Below, in pieces: positions 57,306 to 64,000 of a stretch of DNA of 64,000 nt. Made by a program: the position numbers and the translations under genes. The DNA is from Affinundibacterium fentianense (GTDB lineage Bacteria > Pseudomonadota > Gammaproteobacteria > Burkholderiales > Burkholderiaceae_D): assembly GCF_018139545.1 (NCBI RefSeq), contig NZ_JAGSPJ010000003.1, positions 310,001 through 374,000 of the forward strand. Direction: 5' to 3'. The stretch's first letter is position 1. Every line of letters begins with the position of its first letter. Under the pieces are notes generated by a model that saw nothing but the letters and a program-made list of their open reading frames with translations, was not told the DNA's origin and searched no databases.

Positions 57306-57905
57306 ATGACTACCAAACTAGAAAAACTTGAGTCTGCAGTAAAAGGTGTCATCGGCGAGCGACTAGTGCAGTCGCAATTGGCGCTTGGTGAGCTGACTGT
57401 GGTGGTTGCCGCAAAAGATTATTTGCAAGTGATGTGTGATTTGCGTGATAGCGCTGCGACAGCATTTGAACAATTGATCGATCTTTGCGGTGTTGATTAT
57501 TCAACGTATGGTGATGGAGCTTGGGAAGGTCGCCGTTTTGCTGTGGTGTCGCATCTGACCTCCGTAACGCATAACTGGCGTCTCCGTGTGCGTGTTTTTG
57601 CGGACGATGACGAATTTCCGATATTGCCATCATTGGTGGATGTTTGGAGTACAGTCAACTGGTATGAGCGCGAAGCTTTTGACTTTTTTGGTATTTTATT
57701 TGATGGTCATAACGACCTTCGTCGAATTTTGACGGATTATGGTTTTATTGGTCACCCTTTCCGTAAAGATTTCCCTGTTTCGGGTTTTGTTGAAATGCGC
57801 TATGACGCAGATCAAAAACGTGTGATTTATCAACCTGTCACGATAGAGCCGCGCGAAAATACACCGCGCATTATTCGTGAAGAAAATTACGGGATTAAAG
57901 GGTAA
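57306..57905 (+). CDS. nuoC: NADH-quinone oxidoreductase subunit C
   Basis: Peripheral-arm subunit of complex I, 199 residues, with the 30-kDa signature [39 protein letters not shown] near 120-155 (split here for length: ERE-x-FDFFG and [10 protein letters not shown]). It is followed by nuoD after nine bases. Single-function NuoC, not the NuoCD fusion seen in E. coli. Confidence 0.97.
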   Translation: MTTKLEKLESAVKGVIGERLVQSQLALGELTVVVAAKDYLQVMCDLRDSAATAFEQLIDLCGVDYSTYGDGAWEGRRFAVVSHLTSVTHNWRLRVRVFADDDEFPILPSLVDVWSTVNWYEREAFDFFGILFDGHNDLRRILTDYGFIGHPFRKDFPVSGFVEMRYDADQKRVIYQPVTIEPRENTPRIIREENYGIKG

Positions 57906-57914
57906 GGACGTAAC

Positions 57915-59168
57915 ATGGCTGATATTAAAAATTACACCCTGAACTTTGGTCCGCAACATCCAGCTGCGCACGGCGTGTTGCGCTTGGTGTTGGAGTTGGA
58001 TGGTGAAGTGATTCAACGTGCGGATCCGCACATCGGCTTGTTGCATCGTGCAACGGAGAAGTTGGCCGAACAAAAAACCTTTCTGCAATCGGTTCCTTAC
58101 ATGGATCGTCTGGATTATGTGTCCATGATGTCCAATGAGCACGCCTATGTAATGGCGATTGAAAAGATGCTTGGTTTGGAAGTGCCATTGCGCGCGCAAT
58201 ATATTCGCGTCATGTTTGACGAAATTACGCGCATCTTGAATCACTTGTTGTGGATCGGTGCGCATGGTCTCGACGTTGGTGCGATGGCAGTGATGTTGTA
58301 CGCATTCCGTGAACGTGAAGATTTAATGGATTGCTATGAGGCTGTTTCTGGTGCTCGTATGCACGCTGCTTACTACCGTCCTGGTGGTGTTTATCGTGAC
58401 TTGCCAGATGAAATGCCTAAGCATAAGGCATCGATTTTGAAAAACGAAAAAGCGATTCGTTTGTTGAATGAGAATCGTCAAGGTTCTTTGCTTGATTTCA
58501 TTGAGGATTTCACAAATCGCTTTCCAAAATATGTCGATGAATACGAAACGCTATTGACCGATAACCGTATTTGGAAGCAACGCTTGGTTGGTATTGGCGT
58601 TGTATCTCCTGAGCGTGCATTGGCGATGGGGTTTACTGGTCCTATGCTGCGCGGTTCTGGTATTGAATGGGATTTGCGTAAGAAGCAACCATACGAAGTT
58701 TATGATTTGTTGGATTTTGACATTCCAGTTGGTGTAAATGGCGATAGTTATGATCGTTATCTGGTGCGTGTCGAAGAGATGCGTCAATCAAATCGCATCA
58801 TCAAGCAGTGCGTAGAATGGTTGCGTAATAACCCAGGTCCGGTGATGTCAACTAACCATAAAGTAGCGCCACCAAGTCGTGTGAATATGAAGTCGAACAT
58901 GGAAGAATTAATCCATCACTTCAAATTATTTACCGAAGGGTTTCATGTTCCTGCTGGTGAAGTCTATTCCGCTGTTGAACATCCAAAAGGTGAATTTGGT
59001 ATCTATTTGATGTCAGACGGCGCGAATAAGCCTTATCGAATGAAGATCCGTGCGCCAGGCTTTGCGCATTTGCAAGGATTGGATGAGATGGCGAAAGGTC
59101 ATATGATTGCCGATGCGGTGACGATTATCGGCACACAAGATATCGTTTTCGGTGAAATTGATCGTTAA
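57915..59168 (+). CDS. nuoD: NADH-quinone oxidoreductase subunit D
   Basis: 49-kDa-type subunit at the quinone site, 417 residues. Features include [16 protein letters not shown] at the N-terminus, [12 protein letters not shown], and the C-terminal RIRAPGF-like [10 protein letters not shown] with [15 protein letters not shown]. Length is normal. AAGGACGTAAC precedes the ATG. Confidence 0.98.
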   Translation: MADIKNYTLNFGPQHPAAHGVLRLVLELDGEVIQRADPHIGLLHRATEKLAEQKTFLQSVPYMDRLDYVSMMSNEHAYVMAIEKMLGLEVPLRAQYIRVMFDEITRILNHLLWIGAHGLDVGAMAVMLYAFREREDLMDCYEAVSGARMHAAYYRPGGVYRDLPDEMPKHKASILKNEKAIRLLNENRQGSLLDFIEDFTNRFPKYVDEYETLLTDNRIWKQRLVGIGVVSPERALAMGFTGPMLRGSGIEWDLRKKQPYEVYDLLDFDIPVGVNGDSYDRYLVRVEEMRQSNRIIKQCVEWLRNNPGPVMSTNHKVAPPSRVNMKSNMEELIHHFKLFTEGFHVPAGEVYSAVEHPKGEFGIYLMSDGANKPYRMKIRAPGFAHLQGLDEMAKGHMIADAVTIIGTQDIVFGEIDR

Positions 59169-59256
59169 TTCACTCCAGACAACATTAGTGATTTGTAAAA
59201 TTCAATATTGATAGATGATTAGCTCTTTGTAAGGGCTGATATTTGAGGCAAAAGCG

Positions 59257-59754
59257 ATGGTCTTATCAGAGCAAGCATTAAAGAAAATTGATCGCGAGTT
59301 AGCGAAGTTCCCCGCGGATCAACGCCAATCTGCAGTGATGGCGGCACTGGCGATTGCCCAAGATGAAACAAACTGGTTGTCTCCAGAAGTGATGCAGTTT
59401 GTTGCCGATTACATCGGTATGCCAGCTGTTGCTGTGCAGGAAGTTGCGACTTTCTACAATATGTACAACACAAAGCCAGTTGGTAAGCACAAGATCACAG
59501 TTTGCACTAACTTGCCTTGTGCCTTGTCAGGTGGTGAACGTGCTGCACATCATTTAAAACAGAAATTGGGTTTGGATTACAAAGAAACTAGTGCAGATGG
59601 CCAGTTTACCTTGATGGAAGGTGAGTGCATGGGAGCGTGTGGTGATGCACCTGTGTTGTTGGTGAACAATAAGCGTATGTGCAGCTTTATGTCGAATGAC
59701 AAAATTGATGCTTTGGTGACGGAACTTTCACAAACAACTGAGGCGGGTAAATAA
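59257..59754 (+). CDS. nuoE: NADH-quinone oxidoreductase subunit E
   Basis: 24-kDa-type [2Fe-2S] subunit, 165 residues. Cluster cysteines appear in [12 protein letters not shown] and in [11 protein letters not shown]. It overlaps nuoF by one base (TAATG), implying coupling. The 88-base gap before nuoE is the widest in this part of the operon and holds no visible feature. Confidence 0.97.
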   Translation: MVLSEQALKKIDRELAKFPADQRQSAVMAALAIAQDETNWLSPEVMQFVADYIGMPAVAVQEVATFYNMYNTKPVGKHKITVCTNLPCALSGGERAAHHLKQKLGLDYKETSADGQFTLMEGECMGACGDAPVLLVNNKRMCSFMSNDKIDALVTELSQTTEAGK

Positions 59755-61049
59755 TGACGAGTCTACACAATCGCCATATCAAGCCATTGATACTCGCCGG
59801 ATTAGACGGTAAAAACTGGCACTTACAAGACTATGTCGCGCGTGGCGGCTATCAGTCTTTAAAACGTATCCTTGACGAAAAAATCCCTCCAGAGCAAGTC
59901 ATTGCCGAGTTAAAGGCTTCTTCTTTGCGTGGCCGTGGTGGTGCGGGTTTTCCTACTGGTTTGAAGTGGAGCTTCATGCCTCGCCAGTTTCCTGGACAAA
60001 AATATCTGGTTTGTAATACAGACGAAGGTGAGCCAGGTACATTCAAAGATCGCGATATTATTCGCTATAACCCGCATGCCTTGATCGAAGGTATGGCGAT
60101 TGGCGCCTACGCCATGGGAATCACGGTTGGTTACAACTATATTCACGGTGAAATTTTTGCCGATTACGACCGATTTGAAGAGGCTTTGGAAGAAGCACGT
60201 GCAGCGAATATGCTGGGTGATCGTATTCATGGTTCGGACTTCTCATTTCAGTTGCATGCATTTCACGGTTATGGTGCTTACATCTGCGGTGAAGAAACTG
60301 CGTTGTTGGAATCTCTCGAAGGCAAAAAAGGCCAACCACGCTTTAAGCCACCGTTCCCTGCGAGCTTTGGTTTGTACGGCAAGCCAACGACGATCAATAA
60401 TACTGAGACGTTTGCCGCTGTACCTTTTGTGTTGGCGATGGGTGGCGAAGCCTATGCAGCGCTCGGTAAGCCAAATAATGGCGGCACTAAGATTTTCTCG
60501 ATGTCTGGTGACGTCGCCAAGCCTGGTAACTATGAAGTTCCCCTCGGAACACCGTTCGCTACGCTGTTAGAGTTGGCAGGCGGTATGCGTGACGGTAAAA
60601 AAATCAAAGCCGTCATCCCAGGTGGATCATCGATGCCGGTGTTGACGGGTGACGTGATGATGGCGACCGATATGGACTACGATTCGATTGCGAAAGCAGG
60701 TTCGATGTTAGGTTCTGGCGCTGTGATCGTGATGGATGAAACACGTTGTATGGTGAAATCATTGTTGCGCCTATCTTACTTCTATTTTGAAGAATCTTGC
60801 GGTCAATGTACTCCATGCCGCGAAGGTACGGGTTGGTTATATCGTATGGTACATCGCATTGAAAATGGCCAAGGTCGTCCAGAAGATTTGGATATGCTCA
60901 ATGCTGTTGCGGATGGTATCCAAGGGCGTACTATTTGTGCCTTGGGTGATGCTGCTGCGATGCCAGTGCGCGCATTTATTAAGAATTTCCGTGAAGAGTT
61001 TGAATACCATATCGAGCATAAGCATTGCTTGGTTCCGACTTATTTATAA
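59754..61049 (+). CDS. nuoF: NADH-quinone oxidoreductase subunit F
   Basis: 51-kDa-type subunit binding NADH, FMN and a [4Fe-4S] cluster; 431 residues. Seen are the glycine-rich [15 protein letters not shown] (NADH/FMN region), [15 protein letters not shown] and the cluster motif [13 protein letters not shown], with a fourth Cys in ICALGD. Length is normal. It starts inside the nuoE stop (TAATG). Confidence 0.98.
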   Translation: MTSLHNRHIKPLILAGLDGKNWHLQDYVARGGYQSLKRILDEKIPPEQVIAELKASSLRGRGGAGFPTGLKWSFMPRQFPGQKYLVCNTDEGEPGTFKDRDIIRYNPHALIEGMAIGAYAMGITVGYNYIHGEIFADYDRFEEALEEARAANMLGDRIHGSDFSFQLHAFHGYGAYICGEETALLESLEGKKGQPRFKPPFPASFGLYGKPTTINNTETFAAVPFVLAMGGEAYAALGKPNNGGTKIFSMSGDVAKPGNYEVPLGTPFATLLELAGGMRDGKKIKAVIPGGSSMPVLTGDVMMATDMDYDSIAKAGSMLGSGAVIVMDETRCMVKSLLRLSYFYFEESCGQCTPCREGTGWLYRMVHRIENGQGRPEDLDMLNAVADGIQGRTICALGDAAAMPVRAFIKNFREEFEYHIEHKHCLVPTYL

Positions 61050-61129
61050 ACAAAAGCTTTCGTTTGTTCTTGAATTGAGATTGCATTCAAGTCTGACTAT
61101 TTATTCGCTTAGCGTATCCAGAGCACACC

Positions 61130-63460
61130 ATGGTTGAAATTGAAATAGACGGCAAAAAAGTAGAAGTCCCTGCGGGAAGCATGGTCATGGAAGCTGCCAA
61201 CAAACTTGGCACTTACATTCCTCACTTTTGCTATCACAAGAAATTGTCGATTGCAGCGAACTGCCGCATGTGTTTAGTGGAAGTTGAGAAAGCACCTAAG
61301 CCATTGCCAGCCTGCGCGACTCCGGTTACGCAAGGTATGATCGTTCGCTCAAACAGCGATAAAGCGACCAAGGCACAAAAAGATGTGATGGAATTTTTGC
61401 TGATCAACCATCCTTTAGATTGCCCAATTTGCGATCAAGGCGGTGAATGTCAATTGCAAGATCTGGCAGTTGGTTACGGTAAAACCAGTTCACGTTATCA
61501 AGAAGAAAAACGCGTTGTCTTCCATAAAAATGTTGGTCCTTTGATCTCGATGGAAGAGATGAGTCGTTGTATCCACTGCACCCGTTGCGTGCGCTTCGGT
61601 CAGGAAGTCGCTGGCGTAATGGAGCTAGGCATGTTGGGTCGTGGTGAACATTCTGAGATCACGTCTTTCGTCGGTAAAACAGTCGATTCAGAATTGTCCG
61701 GCAATATGATCGATCTGTGCCCAGTGGGTGCCTTGACTTCTAAGCCATTCCGTTACTCTGCACGCACTTGGGAGTTGTCGCGTCGTAAATCTGTTAGCGC
61801 ACATGATGGCCTTGGTTCCAATTTGATCGTCCAAGTCAAAAACAATAAAGTTATGCGCGTCGTTCCATTGGAAAATGATGCGGTGAACGAATGTTGGATT
61901 TCCGATAAAGATCGTTTTGCTTATGAAGGCCTCAATAGTGCAGATCGTTTGACGAAGCCTATGTTGAAGCAGGGTGGTCAATGGCAAGAAACAGATTGGC
62001 AAACAGCCTTGGAATATGTGGCACATGGTTTGAAAAATGTGAAACATGAGCATGGTGCAAATTCTATAGCTGGTTTGGCGACTGCAAATTCAACTTTAGA
62101 AGAAATGAGTTTGCTGTCACGAGTAGTACGTGGTTTGGGTTCTGAAAATATCGAAACGCGCCTACGTCAATCTGACTTCGCATTAACGTCAAAAATTAAG
62201 CCATGGTTGGGCATGTCAATTGCCACATTTGCGCAATTAAAAAATGTATTTGTGATCGGCTCCTTCCTACGTAAGGATCATCCACTGCTGGCAGCACGTT
62301 TGCGTCAAGCAGTGAAAGCTGGTGCAAAGTTGAGTGTTTTGCACGCGACTGATGATGAATTGTTGATGAAAGTTGCGAATAAAGCAGTGTTGGCACCTTC
62401 AGCATGGTTGTCGTTCTTGGCGGAAATTGCTACGGCAGTCGCGAATTCAAAACAAGTTGCGAAGCCAGCAGGCTTGGCAGATGTTGCGGTCAGTGATGTG
62501 GCGCAAACAATTGCAACTAATTTGTTGTCTGGTGCGGAAACTGCCTCTTCTGGTGTTTTCCTTGGTAATACAGCGGCGCAACATCCTGATGCATCTAAAA
62601 TTCATGCTTTGGCTCAATGGATTGCTCAAAACACGGGTGCAGGTTTTGGTTATTTGACTGAAGCAGCGAACACGGTAGGCGCTTATTTGTCGGATGCGGT
62701 GCCAGCGAGTCCTGATGTTGCAACGAATCTGCTGACAAATGCGCGTAAAGCAGTTGTTTTATTCAATGCTGAGCCTGAATTTGATTTCGCGAATACGAAT
62801 CAAGCGCAAGCGGTATTGGCGCAAGCGGATATGGTAGTTGTGATGTCACCATTTAAGCATGGCATGGATTACGCAGACGTGATGTTGCCAGTTTCTCCTT
62901 ACACAGAAACCGCGGGTACTTTCGTTAATTGCGAAGGTCGTGCGCAAAGTTTCCACGGTGTCGTGAAACCATTGGGTGATACTCGCCCTGGATGGAAAGT
63001 CTTACGTGTTCTGGGTAACTTGTTGGGCTTAGAGAATTTTGAGTTTGAAACAGCTGAAGCAGTACGCGATGCCGTGTTGGGACAAGGTCAAACAGACTTG
63101 TCAGCAAAGTTGAATAATTTTGCAGATATGGCGGTCACGAATGCAAGTTCAGTAGCTGGCTTGGAACGTGTCTCGGATGTGCCTATCTATAGCACGGATG
63201 CAATCGTTCGCCGTGCAGAATCTTTGCAACGTACCGCTGACGCAAAAGCACCGACCGTTAGTTTGAGTGCTGCTGAGTTCGCACGCCTCGCAATTGCTGA
63301 CGGTGATTTTGTGAAGTTAACGCAAGCGGGTACTTCAGTACTGGTTTCTGCGAAATTAGATAAAACATTGCCAGCGACGGTAGTGCGCGTGGCAGCCGGT
63401 GTTTTGGCAACGCATCAACTGGGTGCGATGTTTGGCCCAATTAATGTGGAGCGTGCATAA
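61130..63460 (+). CDS. nuoG: NADH-quinone oxidoreductase subunit G
   Basis: 75-kDa-type subunit with several iron-sulfur clusters, 776 residues. N-terminal cysteines for the [2Fe-2S] site ([20 protein letters not shown]), the His/Cys cluster region ([15 protein letters not shown]), and the ferredoxin-type [13 protein letters not shown] with LCPVGAL follow in order. The C-terminal half is molybdopterin-oxidoreductase-like without obvious cofactor-binding. Rich in Ala/Val toward the C-terminus. It overlaps nuoH by one base (TAATG). Confidence 0.97.
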   Translation: MVEIEIDGKKVEVPAGSMVMEAANKLGTYIPHFCYHKKLSIAANCRMCLVEVEKAPKPLPACATPVTQGMIVRSNSDKATKAQKDVMEFLLINHPLDCPICDQGGECQLQDLAVGYGKTSSRYQEEKRVVFHKNVGPLISMEEMSRCIHCTRCVRFGQEVAGVMELGMLGRGEHSEITSFVGKTVDSELSGNMIDLCPVGALTSKPFRYSARTWELSRRKSVSAHDGLGSNLIVQVKNNKVMRVVPLENDAVNECWISDKDRFAYEGLNSADRLTKPMLKQGGQWQETDWQTALEYVAHGLKNVKHEHGANSIAGLATANSTLEEMSLLSRVVRGLGSENIETRLRQSDFALTSKIKPWLGMSIATFAQLKNVFVIGSFLRKDHPLLAARLRQAVKAGAKLSVLHATDDELLMKVANKAVLAPSAWLSFLAEIATAVANSKQVAKPAGLADVAVSDVAQTIATNLLSGAETASSGVFLGNTAAQHPDASKIHALAQWIAQNTGAGFGYLTEAANTVGAYLSDAVPASPDVATNLLTNARKAVVLFNAEPEFDFANTNQAQAVLAQADMVVVMSPFKHGMDYADVMLPVSPYTETAGTFVNCEGRAQSFHGVVKPLGDTRPGWKVLRVLGNLLGLENFEFETAEAVRDAVLGQGQTDLSAKLNNFADMAVTNASSVAGLERVSDVPIYSTDAIVRRAESLQRTADAKAPTVSLSAAEFARLAIADGDFVKLTQAGTSVLVSAKLDKTLPATVVRVAAGVLATHQLGAMFGPINVERA

Positions 63461-64000
63461 TGAATTTACTTGATACGGTTCAATCTTATGGAGTGCAATA
63501 CCTAGGTGGTTTGTGGCCTCTAGTATGGACCCTGGTTAAGATTGTTTGCATCACTTTGCCTGTGATGGGATGTGTCGCTTACCTGACCTTGTGGGAACGC
63601 AAAATGATTGGTTGGATGCATGTGCGTCTAGGCCCTAATCGTGTTGGTCCTGCAGGTTTGCTGCAACCAATTGCAGATGCATTGAAGCTGTTATTGAAGG
63701 AAATTATTATTCCTGCGAAAGCGAATAAGGTTTTATTTGTGATCGCACCGATTATGACGATCATGCCAGCGTTGGCAGCTTGGTCCGTCGTGCCATTTGG
63801 TCCTGAAGTCGTATTGGCAAATGTGAATGCTGGCCTGTTGTTAATCATGGCGATCACTTCCATGGAAGTGTACGGCATCATCATCGCGGGTTGGGCCTCT
63901 AACTCTAAATATGCCTTCTTGGGTGCGATGCGTGCTTCAGCACAAATGATTTCCTACGAAATCGCGATGGGTTTCGTATTAGTCATTGTGTTGATGGTCT
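63460..64000 (+). CDS. nuoH: NADH-quinone oxidoreductase subunit H (truncated by window edge)
   Basis: Membrane subunit at the junction of the two arms near the quinone site. Only the first 180 residues are in the window: the opening helix [20 protein letters not shown], then the family signature [36 protein letters not shown] (two parts here), ALKLLLKE carrying conserved charges, and further helices. The reading frame continues past 64000. The start overlaps nuoG's stop (TAATG). Confidence 0.97.
   Translation, partial: MNLLDTVQSYGVQYLGGLWPLVWTLVKIVCITLPVMGCVAYLTLWERKMIGWMHVRLGPNRVGPAGLLQPIADALKLLLKEIIIPAKANKVLFVIAPIMTIMPALAAWSVVPFGPEVVLANVNAGLLLIMAITSMEVYGIIIAGWASNSKYAFLGAMRASAQMISYEIAMGFVLVIVLMV

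Overview
The window looks like ordinary chromosome from a betaproteobacterium of the order Burkholderiales, most likely family Oxalobacteraceae. The family call is an inference from gene order and protein style; base composition by eye is moderate, with AT-rich gaps. Supporting gene order includes trxA-rho beside an addB-addA pair, zapA followed by 6S RNA, holC beside a DUF2486-type gene, aceE-aceF-lpdA with a lipoylated E3, pssA followed by leuA, and tpiA-secG-tRNA-Leu-nuoABCDEFGH. I saw no prophage, insertion sequence, CRISPR array or rRNA. Most genes are core housekeeping genes.

Layout. Positions 1-9000 hold rho and trxA on the minus strand, divergent from an AddB/AddA-type double-strand-break repair pair. 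Positions 9000-12700 hold a ZapB-like and ZapA cell-division pair, 6S RNA, ACP phosphodiesterase, an MFS transporter, a possible 42-residue membrane protein and an EVE-domain protein. Positions 12700-17100 carry, on the minus strand, malonyl-CoA synthase, a crotonase-family enzyme, lgt, a LysR regulator and a small Trp-rich protein. Positions 17200-23000 hold a cytochrome c and an Lrp-type regulator (plus), then DUF2486, holC, a DUF4124/glutaredoxin protein, oligopeptidase A and folD (minus). Positions 23240-29870 are the pyruvate dehydrogenase operon with its own promoter, an internal REP-like inverted repeat and a terminator. Positions 30000-39100 hold a DUF4395 membrane protein, a hybrid-looking histidine kinase, a TauE/SafE permease and a two-gene RND efflux system. 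Positions 39200-47600 hold DUF1428, an aromatic aminotransferase, a small secreted protein, murI, class I fumarase, a YqhA-type membrane protein and acetyl-CoA synthetase. Positions 47800-53640 hold pssA, a probable leucine attenuator, leuA, rpsO and pnp. From 53700 to the right edge come a quinone oxidoreductase, tpiA, secG, tRNA-Leu(GAG) and the first eight nuo genes; nuoH is cut by the window edge.

Functionally, much of the window is central carbon and energy metabolism: pyruvate dehydrogenase, acetyl-CoA synthetase, malonyl-CoA synthase, fumarase, triosephosphate isomerase and complex I. The rest is RNA metabolism (Rho, PNPase, S15, 6S RNA) and envelope functions (Lgt, MurI, PssA, SecG, RND pump).

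The most interesting element is the 360-base pssA-leuA gap. It has a near-consensus promoter, a 36-codon ORF with 12 leucine codons (six of them CTA), and two mutually exclusive RNA stems, the second of which ends in eight T residues just before leuA. I read this as a leucine-responsive transcription attenuator. Other points worth a look are an E3 subunit with two lipoyl domains, a histidine kinase with a solute-binding-protein-like C-terminus, and a malonyl-CoA synthase paired with a crotonase that lacks one usual catalytic glutamate. All function calls rest on reading motifs and family resemblance; no database search was possible.
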